Positions 1 through 6,967 of a stretch of DNA of 14,867 nt are shown here, piece after piece. The stretch comes from Syntrophobacteria bacterium (GTDB lineage: Bacteria > Desulfobacterota > Syntrophobacteria > JARFUL01): contig JARFUL010000320.1 in the NCBI GenBank assembly GCA_029289015.1, forward strand, positions 1-14,867, given 5' to 3'. The translations under genes and the position numbers were made by a program. The notes beneath the pieces were generated by a model. That model had not been told where the DNA came from. It did no database searches and was given only the letters and a program-made list of their open reading frames with translations. The first letter of the stretch is position 1. Each line of letters starts with the position of its first letter.

Positions 1-81
1 GGCCATCAGGGGCGCGGCCGCAAGCACGAGCGCGAGCGCAAGAATCAGAGCCGTTAAGCCTTTCCCGTTCCTCGCAAACAT
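1..81 (-). CDS. N-terminal signal peptide of an exported protein (partial, runs off window)
   Basis: Reading leftward from an ATG at 79-81, the first 27 codons give a short basic start (MFARNGKG) followed by a long Ala/Leu hydrophobic run ending in APLMA. This is the shape of a Sec signal peptide, with the cleavage region close to the window edge. A purine-rich stretch (GAAAGGCGGG, then AGGAAG) precedes the ATG. The mature protein lies outside the window, so its function cannot be named. Export to periplasm or envelope is inferred only from the signal peptide. Confidence 0.6.
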   Translation of the reverse strand, partial: MFARNGKGLTALILALALVLAAAPLMA

Positions 82-363
82 CTTCCTAACCCGCCTTTCA
101 GGGGATAGCAATTTCGAGAATGCGAATATTTTTTTGTCTGATCAATGCAAAAACCCTCGCCGGCCCGGCCCCTGCACCAGAGACCCGGGTCGCCGGGATG
201 GCAGCCTCGCGCGCTGAGGGGAGAGTCTGCGGGGTACTCGACTTTTAGGAGAGAAAGGGCTGGCCAACGAGAGCCTGGACAATGGAGCTCTTCGCTTTAC
301 CCGGCGGACGGTATTCATCTCTTGGCAGAGTAGCGTAAATCGGAATAAATTTCTGTTAACTAC

Positions 364-392
364 TTCACACTTTTATGGATTTCTTTAATTAT
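364..392 (+). promoter_or_regulatory. Possible sigma-70 promoter for a short transcript
   Basis: TTCACA (364-369, 5/6 of the -35 consensus) is followed after 17 bp by AATTAT (387-392, 4/6 of the -10 consensus). It sits in an AT-rich patch inside otherwise GC-rich DNA and would start transcription near 399, about 130 nt before the hairpin and T-run ending at 528. Chance matches of this quality are common in AT-rich DNA. Confidence 0.25.
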
Positions 393-485
393 GAGCTTTC
401 CGGGACAGGACATTTTTGCTGGGTAGATTCCCCGCCAAACAGGGTGATTGCGCGGCAAATTTCACCACGCTCGCGTGAGCCGCGC

Positions 486-528
486 GCCGGGCCCGGTGTT
501 ATTTAATATCGGAGGCCCCGGCTTTTTT
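486..528 (+). terminator. Rho-independent terminator-like hairpin with T6
   Basis: GCCGGGCC (486-493) can pair with GGCCCCGGC (514-522), leaving one bulged C, and TTTTTT follows at 523-528. This is the classic intrinsic terminator layout on the + strand. No + strand protein gene lies upstream in the window, so it would end either an untranslated RNA or a read-through transcript. It could also protect the downstream glycosyltransferase gene from upstream transcription. Confidence 0.5.
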
Positions 529-558
529 AGGAAAAGATATCGCTTTGGCAACTGTTTT

Positions 559-567
559 TGCTACAAT
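559..567 (+). promoter_or_regulatory. Extended -10 promoter element TGC-TACAAT
   Basis: TGC directly followed by TACAAT (5/6 of the -10 consensus) matches the extended -10 form TGnTATAAT and lies downstream of the hairpin terminator. There is no good -35 at 17 bp. A TTGGCA lies only 11 bp upstream of TACAAT, too close to serve. Two other sites in this window, at 11996-12004 and at 10758-10766 on the other strand, have the same TGC-TAT-like form. Confidence 0.35.
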
Positions 568-745
568 GCCTCTTTTCAAGGAGCATCCTTCCCGGTGGCT
601 TGAATGCTTCCATCAAGAATGGGACAGCCTGGCGCGCGAGGGGGGGTTCAGCCCGATCTTGGGGTCGAATGCCTCATAATTTTAGCTAGCTACAGGCCCC
701 TTGCGAAAAATAGGATGGAACCGGCAATAAACATGGACCCTGGTA

Positions 746-774
746 CTGACTTATATCTCAAAGATATTTATACT
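746..774 (+). promoter_or_regulatory. Promoter with inverted repeat in the spacer, upstream of the glycosyltransferase gene
   Basis: CTGACT (746-751, 4/6) and TATACT (769-774, 5/6) are separated by exactly 17 bp. The spacer carries the perfect inverted repeat ATATCT-CAA-AGATAT (753-767). A start near 781 would give a leader of about 144 nt before the ATG at 925. An inverted repeat between -35 and -10 is the classic position for a repressor operator or a MerR-type activator site. No such regulator gene is adjacent, so a dedicated regulator is speculative. Confidence 0.4.
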
Positions 775-924
775 GCTTGCTCAAAGAGATAAGAATTGAT
801 TGAGTAAAGCTCACAAATGAAAGGATAGCCGTTGGCAGTGTCGTCAGTCTGGAGGAAACCCATATTGCCTGCCCCGATTCATGGAAAGGGGGCGGGGGAG
901 ACCGCGCCTTGAGGTGTTGACGCG

Positions 925-2592
925 ATGCAAAGGCATCTTATTGTCCTCGGGCTTCTCCTCTCCATAAGCCTTCCGACCTTCCTCTGCCGGAACCTTTGGA
1001 ATCCGGACGAGCCCCGCTACGCGCAGGTGGCCTCCGAGATGACCATCCGGTCCGACTACCTCGTGCCCCACCTCAACCGCGAGGTCTACCCGGAAAAGCC
1101 TCCGGTCTTCTTCTGGCTCATAATCGCGGCGAAAAAGATCTTCGGCCGGGAGTACGCGTCCCGGGCCGTATCGCTCCTGGCCGCGCTCCTCGTGGCCTCG
1201 CTGACCTATCTCATGGGTCAAAGGCTCCTGGGCGAAGAGGAGGGGTTCTTGGGCGCGCTGGTGCTCATAACGTCGGGGATGTTCGTGGTCTTGGCCCAGG
1301 TGGGCAACATGGACACCCTGCTGACCCTCTTTGTAACGCTCGCGCTCTTTTGTTTCCTCGAATCCCAAAGCCGTAAGAAGAGGGGCCGCTGGCTGGTTCT
1401 GTCATACCTTTTCATGGCCCTGGGAACCCTCACCAAGGGCCCCGTGGCCCTGGCCCTCGCGTACCTGGTGATCCTTGTCTGGCTTATCTATTCCAGGGGA
1501 AAGGGGATTTTTAAAGAGCGCCATCTCCTGTGGGGGCCTCTATTCGCGCTCTTTATCGTGGGGCTCTGGTTCGCGCCCGCGTGCCTCAAGGGCGGGAGCC
1601 AGTATTTCCAGGTCATCATGAAGAAGCAGATCGCGGGCCGCGCGATGGACACCTGGAGCCACAGGCAGCCCTTCTTCTACTACCTCATCGTGTTCCCGCT
1701 GGTCTTCCTCCCGTGGTCCGGGCTGGTCCCGGGTGCGCTCAAGAGCGCGTGGAAGTCGAGGAAGGACCCGGAACTCTTCCTCCTTGTGTGGGCTTTGGTG
1801 ATCTTCGTCTTTTTCAGCATAATAAGCTCAAAGAGGGAGAGATACCTCCTGCCGCTCTACCCGGCCGCGTCTTTGCTTGCGGGCCGCTGGCTCGTGGAGC
1901 TCTCCAGGAGGAGAAAGGGGGCCCTTTCTCCCTTTTTGTTCTTCATCCTCGCGTCGATCTGTGTGTGCGCGCTATACTTTTTGCCCCTGGACGCGGCTGT
2001 GCGGCCCATAGAGAAATACTTCAGGTCCGAGGGCGGATACGCGCTCATCAAGGCCACGGGGCTGGGGGTCCAGGTGCTTGCCATTGCGGTCGCGGCTTTG
2101 GGGCTTTCCATCGCGGGGATTCGCGCGTCCCGCAGGGGAATGGTGAGGGCCGCGGCCTGCTATGTGGTCGCGCTCATAATTCTCTTCTCCTACTCCACCA
2201 ATTTTACGGTCCTCAAGAGGCTCGACAAGATAAAGTCTTTCAGGAGCTTCACGGAAGAGGTGAAGGCCAAGCTCAACCCCGGGGAGGAGCTTAAACTGTG
2301 GCGGAGGTGGTTCTCCGGCGCGGTGAACCTCTACATGGGAGAGGGCTTTATAGAGACCCTCTACGAGGAGTTCCAGTTCGAGCATTTCGGCCAGGCCGGG
2401 CGGTCCTTCAGCGTGGTATTCGCGAAGAAGGATTTTAACGAGCTGGGTGAGTACTCGAAGGCGAGGCTCAAGATTCTGGCCCGGGGAAAGAATGGAAACC
2501 TGGACCTCGTCTTGGTCCGCTTCACCCCCAGGAAGAGCGACCTGCTCCCCGCCCTCATAAAGCGCGGCGCGCGCACCAGGCCAGACACCTAG
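925..2592 (+). CDS. ArnT/PMT-like integral-membrane glycosyltransferase (GT83-type)
   Basis: The product (555 aa) is a polytopic inner-membrane glycosyltransferase of the family that moves a sugar or aminosugar from a polyprenyl-phosphate carrier onto lipid A or another envelope acceptor. The first periplasmic loop has the family signature: NPDEPRYAQVASEM (about 26-39) with the acidic DE pair, then LNREVYPEKPPVFFWL (about 50-65). The conserved GNMDTLLTL (127-135) and GTLTKGPVAL (167-176) segments follow, then many hydrophobic helices with short basic loops and a soluble C-terminal part from about residue 420. The length fits the family (about 500-570). The ATG at 925 has GAGGTG about 8 nt upstream. 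It stands alone on this strand and is convergent with the TPR gene. The sugar donor and the acceptor cannot be read from the sequence, and true ArnT (L-Ara4N) activity is not claimed. Confidence 0.9.
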   Translation: MQRHLIVLGLLLSISLPTFLCRNLWNPDEPRYAQVASEMTIRSDYLVPHLNREVYPEKPPVFFWLIIAAKKIFGREYASRAVSLLAALLVASLTYLMGQRLLGEEEGFLGALVLITSGMFVVLAQVGNMDTLLTLFVTLALFCFLESQSRKKRGRWLVLSYLFMALGTLTKGPVALALAYLVILVWLIYSRGKGIFKERHLLWGPLFALFIVGLWFAPACLKGGSQYFQVIMKKQIAGRAMDTWSHRQPFFYYLIVFPLVFLPWSGLVPGALKSAWKSRKDPELFLLVWALVIFVFFSIISSKRERYLLPLYPAASLLAGRWLVELSRRRKGALSPFLFFILASICVCALYFLPLDAAVRPIEKYFRSEGGYALIKATGLGVQVLAIAVAALGLSIAGIRASRRGMVRAAACYVVALIILFSYSTNFTVLKRLDKIKSFRSFTEEVKAKLNPGEELKLWRRWFSGAVNLYMGEGFIETLYEEFQFEHFGQAGRSFSVVFAKKDFNELGEYSKARLKILARGKNGNLDLVLVRFTPRKSDLLPALIKRGARTRPDT

Positions 2593-2640
2593 CCCGGCGC
2601 GCGCGGCCCTCTCCTCGCGCAAATCTAACGCGGCAAAACG

Positions 2641-2658
2641 GCCCGGGGGTCCCCGGGC
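2641..2658. terminator. GC-rich hairpin between convergent genes
   Basis: GCCCGGGG (2641-2648) and CCCCGGGC (2651-2658) form a perfect 8-bp inverted repeat around GT. It directly abuts the TGA of the minus-strand TPR gene (2659-2661) and lies 49 bp past the glycosyltransferase stop. Reading the minus strand, CGTTTTGCC follows, a weak U tract. It probably serves as a shared terminator or RNA 3'-end stabiliser. Confidence 0.45.
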
Positions 2659-3486
2659 TCAACCTTGATCATCTTTTTTGGGGCGCGGCAGCCTCACCCC
2701 GAAGATCACCGCGAGGGCGAGCACCAGGACGCCTATGAGCCCCGCGCGGCACACACTCTTCAGGCTCGCGATGTCCTGGGGGTAGCGAAGGCTAAGGGGG
2801 ACGTGCAGCGGGGGATAGTCCGGGGTAAAGGTAAAGGGCGCAAGCTCGATTGATCTTTGAAAATCGGCCTCGTAGAGCTCATCCTGGCCCCTGCGCCGGT
2901 GAATCTCGGCCCTGGTCGCGTATGCGTACGCGCTGGACTTGTCGTCTGCGCGCAGGGCTATGGCCCTGTTCGCGTCCCGAAGGGCCTCAGCTAGCATTCT
3001 CTCGAAGAGGTAGGCCTGGGCCCGGTGGCTGTAGGCCCTTGCCAGCCCGGGGCTCAGCTCTATCGCCTTGGTGAAGTCCCGGATGGCCTCCCTGAGCGAC
3101 CCGCTCGTATCCTGCACCCACAGCCTCGCGAGGGACGGCGCGAGCCGGTAGAGCTCCCCCATGAACCCCTCCGGGTGCCCTTTTTTCAGCCGGGCCAGCC
3201 CCCGCATCAGGTAGGCATCCGTGTGCCCGGGGTCGAGCTCTATGATCCAGGTGTAGTCCTCAATGGCCTCGTCGAGCCGCTGCTGGAAGTAGTAGTGCAC
3301 CGCGCGCGCTTCATAGGCCTCCTTGAGGCGCGGGTTCAGCCGTATGGCCTCGGTGAAGTACTCTACCTTCTTTACGGCCAGGGTGCTCTTGAGGCCCCGG
3401 CGGTAATAGTCCATCGCGTCCTGGGAGAGCGCGGGCGCGGCTGTCCAAAAAAGCTGAACGAGCAATATGGCGCAGATTATCCTCAC
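2659..3486 (-). CDS. Exported TPR-repeat protein with C-terminal membrane anchor
   Basis: With a GTG start at 3484-3486 the product has 275 aa. Residues 1-22 form a signal peptide (MRIICAILLVQLFWTAAPALS). Tetratricopeptide repeats follow at about 24-56, 57-90, 91-118 (irregular), 129-152, 153-182 and 187-220, with typical A-x-x-x-R-A and F/Y-T-K-AIEL-P phrases such as YFTEAIRLNP, DYTWIIELDP and DFTKAIELSP. A hydrophobic segment at about 247-264 precedes a charged tail (LPRPKKDDQG), so the repeats most likely face the periplasm, anchored in the inner membrane. The frame stays open to 3933, but that upstream part has no signal or repeats and antisenses the 3724-4023 gene, so the GTG just before the signal peptide is preferred. 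Its upstream GAG gives only a weak ribosome site. TPR proteins are protein-interaction scaffolds, and the partner is unknown. Confidence 0.8.
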   Translation of the reverse strand: MRIICAILLVQLFWTAAPALSQDAMDYYRRGLKSTLAVKKVEYFTEAIRLNPRLKEAYEARAVHYYFQQRLDEAIEDYTWIIELDPGHTDAYLMRGLARLKKGHPEGFMGELYRLAPSLARLWVQDTSGSLREAIRDFTKAIELSPGLARAYSHRAQAYLFERMLAEALRDANRAIALRADDKSSAYAYATRAEIHRRRGQDELYEADFQRSIELAPFTFTPDYPPLHVPLSLRYPQDIASLKSVCRAGLIGVLVLALAVIFGVRLPRPKKDDQG

Positions 3487-3519
3487 GGTCTCTTGTGTCC
3501 AATGTGTCGGCCGTTGCCA

Positions 3520-3531
3520 AAGGGATCCCTT
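3520..3531. promoter_or_regulatory. 12-bp perfect palindrome upstream of the TPR gene
   Basis: AAGGGATCCCTT is a perfect 12-bp palindrome 33 bp before the GTG of the TPR gene, in the 237-bp divergent control region shared with the 3724-4023 gene. It could be a dimeric-regulator operator. No copy of it was noticed elsewhere in the window, so chance remains possible. Confidence 0.25.
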
Positions 3532-3660
3532 ACCTTTCAGGTTACCCGAGGATCGAGGCGTGGGCAACAAAAAACTCTCGGACCCGGTGCCGCATAGAAG
3601 GTGAAGCCCGGGAAATGGACGCGGGTTCCCGGCCCCGTTATTCCCCTGGTCCCCTTTCCT

Positions 3661-3689
3661 TTGAAATGTTCGGGGAAATCGGCAAGAAT
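3661..3689 (+). promoter_or_regulatory. Sigma-70-type promoter of the small hypothetical gene
   Basis: TTGAAA (3661-3666, 5/6 of the -35 consensus) and AAGAAT (3684-3689, 4/6 of the -10 consensus) are 17 bp apart. The predicted start near 3696 leaves a leader of about 28 nt containing a G-rich ribosome site before the ATG at 3724. Confidence 0.4.
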
Positions 3690-3723
3690 ACGGGAAGGAC
3701 TTCACCTCAGCGGGGGATTGAAG

Positions 3724-4023
3724 ATGCGCCCCACCAGGCTCCTGATGGAGCTTGAGACCCTGGCCGCCAGGCTCGGCGTCACGGTGAGCTACGAGAGCCT
3801 GCCGGACAGCCGCTCCGGCCTTTGCCGCCTGCACGACGAGTACCTGCTCATCATTGACAGGCGCCTCACCAAGGGGGAGCAGGTCGAGGTGTTCCTCGAC
3901 GCGCTCCGCGGCTTCGACCTGGAGGGCGTCCACGTGCTGCCCCGGATCAGGTCCCTCATAGAGACGCCCGGCAAAGAAGCACGGGCAAGACCCGAAGAGC
4001 CCCTGGACCGCCTTGAGGACTAA
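3724..4023 (+). CDS. Small conserved-type protein of unknown function (99 aa)
   Basis: The ATG at 3724 is preferred over the upstream in-frame start at 3601 because it follows a G-rich stretch (GGGGGATTGAAG) and a promoter-like pair, and because the residues before it look non-coding. The product starts MRPTRLLMELETLAARLGVTVSYESL. Its core, roughly residues 33-62, contains GLCRLHDEYLLIIDRRLTKGEQVEVFLDAL: a short beta hairpin with an amphipathic helix after it. From memory this resembles small uncharacterised proteins of Desulfobacterota and Nitrospirota with an 'LCR...ID+RL...E+...AL' core, but no function is known to me. The C-terminal 20 residues are charged and probably disordered. It is convergent with the WbpE gene, only 18 bp separating the two stops. 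Confidence 0.65.
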   Translation: MRPTRLLMELETLAARLGVTVSYESLPDSRSGLCRLHDEYLLIIDRRLTKGEQVEVFLDALRGFDLEGVHVLPRIRSLIETPGKEARARPEEPLDRLED

Positions 4024-4041
4024 GGGGCCGCGCTCTATGGT

Positions 4042-5211
4042 CTAGCCGTAGAACTCGAGGATGCACTCCGCCACATACTCGATCTCTTTGGACTCGAGCT
4101 CCGGGAAGACGGGGAGCGCGAGGACCTCCCCAGCGGCCCTCTCCGACTCGGGCATGGACCCCGGCCCGTAACCCAGGGGAGCGAAGCACTCCTGGAGGTG
4201 GAGGGGAACCGGGTAGTAGATCTCGGTGCCCACCCCCCTTTCCGCGAGGTGCTCCTTGAGGGAGTCCCTGTCTTGGGCCCGGATCACGTACTGGTTGAAC
4301 ACGTGGGGCCTTTTGCCATCTGCCGTCACTTTGGGGAGAGAGACCAGCCCCTCCCGCACTGGACCGGATGACTCGAGAAGCCCGTTGTATGCCCGTGCGT
4401 TGGCCCTTCTCTTTTCGGTCCAGGCCTCAAGGAGGGGCAGCTTGGCCAGGAGCACCGCGGCCTGGAGCTCGTCCAGCCTGAAGTTGCCGCCTATTATCTG
4501 GTGGTAATACTTCGGAAAGCCCCCGTGCACCCTGAGCCGGGTTATCTTCTCCCCCAGTTCGCCATCCGAGGAGACAAAACCCGCGTCACCCGCGGCGCCC
4601 AGGTTCTTGGTGGGGAAGAAGGAGAAGCACCCCGCGCGGCCGATGGAGCCCGCGGGTCTGCCCTTGAAATCCGCGCCAATGGCCTGGGCCGCGTCCTCCA
4701 CCACCGCGACGCGGTATCTCGCGGCCATATCCACGAGGGGCTCCATGTCGGCAACCTGGCCGAAGATGTGGACCGGCAGAATCGCGACCACCTCTTCGCC
4801 GGTACTCTTCAGCCTCGGGCCGCTGGGGGCCCCGTCAGTTTCATTCTCGAAGAACTCGGCAAGCCCGGCCGGGCTCAGGTTGAAGGAGACCGGGTCTATG
4901 TCCACGAACACCGGCCTCGCGCCCAGCCTGGAGACCACCCCCGCGGTGGCAAAGAAGGTGAAGGGGGTGGTGACCACCGCGGTGCCCGGGCCCGCGTCCA
5001 GCGCCATGAGGGAGATCAGGAGCGCGTCGGTGCCTGAGGAGACCCCCACCGCGGACTCCACCCCCACGTACTGCGCGAGCCTTGTCTCGAGCTCCTTTAC
5101 CTTGGGCCCGAGGATGAACCTCTGGGACGCGAAGACCTCGTCTACCTGGGCCCGGACGTCTCTCTCTATGGATGCGAACTGCCGTTTCAGATCAACGAGT
5201 GGAACTTTCAT
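4042..5211 (-). CDS. wbpE: DegT/DnrJ/EryC1/StrS-family sugar-nucleotide aminotransferase, WbpE-like
   Basis: The product (389 aa) is a PLP-dependent aminotransferase that would convert a UDP-3-keto sugar to the 3-amino sugar, using glutamate as donor. Family landmarks are present in order: SSGTDALLISLMAL (58-71), TTPFTFFATAG (81-91), PVHIFGQ (146-152), VEDAAQAIGA with the PLP-ring aspartate (about D173), SFFPTKNLGAAGDAG with the Schiff-base lysine (about K202), RVHG (227-230) and NFRLDELQAA (243-252). A slightly enlarged loop lies at about 121-140. Its ATG overlaps the stop of the WbpB-WbpD fusion gene (ATGA, 5208-5211), so the two are translationally coupled and very probably serve one pathway. 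Assignment to UDP-3-keto-GlcNAcA, as for WbpE/WlbC, follows from that neighbour. From this sequence alone other 3- or 4-keto-sugar substrates are possible. Confidence 0.88.
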   Translation of the reverse strand: MKVPLVDLKRQFASIERDVRAQVDEVFASQRFILGPKVKELETRLAQYVGVESAVGVSSGTDALLISLMALDAGPGTAVVTTPFTFFATAGVVSRLGARPVFVDIDPVSFNLSPAGLAEFFENETDGAPSGPRLKSTGEEVVAILPVHIFGQVADMEPLVDMAARYRVAVVEDAAQAIGADFKGRPAGSIGRAGCFSFFPTKNLGAAGDAGFVSSDGELGEKITRLRVHGGFPKYYHQIIGGNFRLDELQAAVLLAKLPLLEAWTEKRRANARAYNGLLESSGPVREGLVSLPKVTADGKRPHVFNQYVIRAQDRDSLKEHLAERGVGTEIYYPVPLHLQECFAPLGYGPGSMPESERAAGEVLALPVFPELESKEIEYVAECILEFYG

Positions 5212-6779
5212 ACCTGCTCCTTTACGGGCTCTACACTCTCTTCCGAAATTTTCCTGTATGCTTCGCCGCAGGCCCGGCAGACCGCGCTTGCGCCATCAAA
5301 GTCAAGCTGTATCCCGCACGCGCACATAAAGCCCGTGAGCCTCGCGGGGATCCCCATCACCAGCCCGTAGTCCGGCACGTTTTTCGTGACCAGCGCGCCC
5401 GCGGCCACAAAAGAGTATGCTCCCAGGGTGGTGCCGCACAGAATGGTCGCGTTCGCGCCGATGGTCGCGTGCCTCTTCACCAGGGTGGTCCTGAGCTCCT
5501 TCATGCGGGGGATCGCGGACCTGGGGTTCATCACGTTGGTGAAGACCATGGAAGGCCCCAGGAACACGAACTCCTCAAGGGTCACGCCCTGGTAGATGGA
5601 CACGTTGTTCTGGACCTTGCACCCCTGGCCGATGGACACGCGCCGGCCCACCAGGACGTTCTGGCCTATGCGGCAGTTCGGGCCTATGTCCGCGTCCTCC
5701 ATCACGTGGGAGAAGTGCCAGATGGTGGTGCCCTCCCCCACCTTGGCCCCCCGGTCAACGTAGGACGATTCGTGGACGAAGTATCCGGGCTTTGGCCGCG
5801 CCACCTCGATGGGCGCGCCCTTCATCTTCAGGGACCTCTGGCACGCGTCGAGAACCTTGAGCACCCTGAGCCCGGATTCGCCGTCCGTGAGGGGAGAGGT
5901 TCCCTTTTCCACGCAGTCCAGAAAATGGGCGCACTCGTTATGAAGCGGCTCCTCGTCGGGAATCTCTACCACCTCCGGGTCCTTCTTCCTGGGCACGGGC
6001 ATGCGGTTTATCCAGTCGATCCCCTCGTCGTAGAGCTTCAGCTTGCCCTCCTCGGCCACGTCGTCGAACACGGCCATCTTCCGGTCCCCCACCACCACCA
6101 GCCGCTGCTCCTTGTAGGGATGGAGCCAGCTCACAAAGATGTGGGCCCTCGCGCCGGACCCGAAGGAGAGGGTGGAGACCGTTACGTCCGCGACCTCGTG
6201 GTGGAGGTAGCTTCCGCCCACCGCGGTCACCTCGAAGGGCTCCTCCCCGAGGAGCCTGGTTATGACCGCTATGTCGTGGGGCGCGAAGGACCACAGGATG
6301 TTCTCCTCGGTCCGGACCTTGCCGAGGTTGAGCCGCTGGGAGTAGAGGTAGTTGATCCTCCCCAGCTCGCCCCGGTCGATGAGCTCCTTGAGCCTCCTCA
6401 CCGCGGGGTGATACTCCAGGATATGCCCCACCATCAGGACCCTGGACCTGTCCCGGGCCAGGCCAACCAACTCTTCGCCGTCCTCCACCTTCAGGGCCAG
6501 GGGCTTCTCCACCAGCACGTGCTTGTTGGCCAGGAGGGCCTCCCTGGCCATCTGGTAGTGGGCCTCAGCAGGGGTGGCCAAAACAACGGCCTCTATGTCG
6601 TCCCTCCTGAGAACCTGGGAGTAGGACTGGGTGAGATCCACCCCGGGGTACTGGGACGCGGCCCGCTCAAGGGAGGAGGTCTCCCTGTCGCAGATGAGAC
6701 TGAGCGCGCCGAGCCCGCTGAAGTTCCGTACCAGGTTCTTGCCCCAATAGCCGAATCCTACGCAGGCTACACTGACCAC
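5208..6779 (-). CDS. wbpB-wbpD: Fusion of WbpB-type sugar dehydrogenase and WbpD-type N-acetyltransferase
   Basis: One ORF carries two steps of 2,3-diacetamido-uronate synthesis. Residues 1-330 are a Gfo/Idh/MocA oxidoreductase: the NAD-binding VGFGYWGKN near the start, then HVLVEKPLAL with the catalytic-region EKP, MVGHILEYHP, and SFAPHDIAVI with the conserved His. Residues 335-490 are a left-handed beta-helix acyltransferase of the WbpD/WlbB type (YFVHESSYVDRGAKVG, TIWHFSHVMEDADIG, GPSMVFTNVMNPRS, NVPDYGLVMGIPAR). The C-terminus adds CACG...CRACG, a small zinc-ribbon-like end. Usually these are two proteins of about 320 and 190 aa; here they are joined. I prefer the GTG at 6777-6779, which sits 5 nt after GGAGG and starts VVSVACVG as homologues start. 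The ATG at 6789-6791 has GGGGAG only about 2 nt away. Dehydrogenation and acetylation flank the WbpE transamination, matching the ATGA coupling with the next gene. Confidence 0.88.
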   Translation of the reverse strand: MVSVACVGFGYWGKNLVRNFSGLGALSLICDRETSSLERAASQYPGVDLTQSYSQVLRRDDIEAVVLATPAEAHYQMAREALLANKHVLVEKPLALKVEDGEELVGLARDRSRVLMVGHILEYHPAVRRLKELIDRGELGRINYLYSQRLNLGKVRTEENILWSFAPHDIAVITRLLGEEPFEVTAVGGSYLHHEVADVTVSTLSFGSGARAHIFVSWLHPYKEQRLVVVGDRKMAVFDDVAEEGKLKLYDEGIDWINRMPVPRKKDPEVVEIPDEEPLHNECAHFLDCVEKGTSPLTDGESGLRVLKVLDACQRSLKMKGAPIEVARPKPGYFVHESSYVDRGAKVGEGTTIWHFSHVMEDADIGPNCRIGQNVLVGRRVSIGQGCKVQNNVSIYQGVTLEEFVFLGPSMVFTNVMNPRSAIPRMKELRTTLVKRHATIGANATILCGTTLGAYSFVAAGALVTKNVPDYGLVMGIPARLTGFMCACGIQLDFDGASAVCRACGEAYRKISEESVEPVKEQV

Positions 6780-6967
6780 AATCGCCTCCATAACTCCCCG
6801 AAACGAGGAGACAACCCCCCGTCCCGGGCCTCACGGTACAAGATGAAAAACACCTAGTTATCTAAAAACGTCAGGGCAAGGCAAATACAATTCGCTGCCC
6901 GCTCAATTCCATATGTCCCCGGCCCGCGGGCGCCAAAAGAGCTTCCTGGGCAGTGCCTTCCCTATCC

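Larger units (their letters stand above)
82..924. other. Gene-free stretch of 843 bp with regulatory signals
   Basis: I see no convincing protein gene here. The short open frames at 145-333 and 604-792 have no family resemblance and no ribosome binding site. What it does hold, on the + strand, is a promoter-like TTCACA-N17-AATTAT (364-392), a hairpin followed by T6 (486-528), an extended -10 element TGC-TACAAT (559-567) and a promoter-like CTGACT-N17-TATACT (746-774) whose spacer is an inverted repeat. The stretch is clearly more AT-rich between about 330 and 410 and between 700 and 800 than the neighbouring genes, as expected of control DNA. Confidence 0.5.

Noticed and set aside
145..333. 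62-codon open frame in the first intergenic region
   Set aside because: It has no ribosome site. The composition (Arg, Pro, Gly, Ser and Gln) is that of translated GC-rich spacer and no motif is seen. The similar-sized frame at 604-792 fails for the same reasons.
546..561. Sigma-54-like sequence TGGCAAC-N5-TTGC
   Set aside because: The distance between GG and GC is 11 bp instead of the required 10, and positions 6-7 deviate from CG. Sigma-54 does not tolerate this spacing.
3487..3933. Longer form of the TPR protein starting at GTG 3933
   Set aside because: The extra 149 residues have no signal peptide, no repeats and no family look. They overlap antisense with the 3724-4023 gene and would bury the signal peptide inside the protein.
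5172..6857. Long + strand open frame (561 codons) opposite the WbpB-WbpD gene
   Set aside because: It is antisense to a clearly recognisable enzyme. Its translation is low-complexity (rich in G, H, V, L and P), as expected from the complement of GC-rich codons, and it matches no family.
6780..6967. Separate promoter for the WbpB-WbpD/WbpE pair
   Set aside because: The AT-rich patch around 6850-6900 (minus strand) offers only poor -35/-10 pairs at wrong spacings (14-16 bp). Read-through from the regulator promoter is equally possible.
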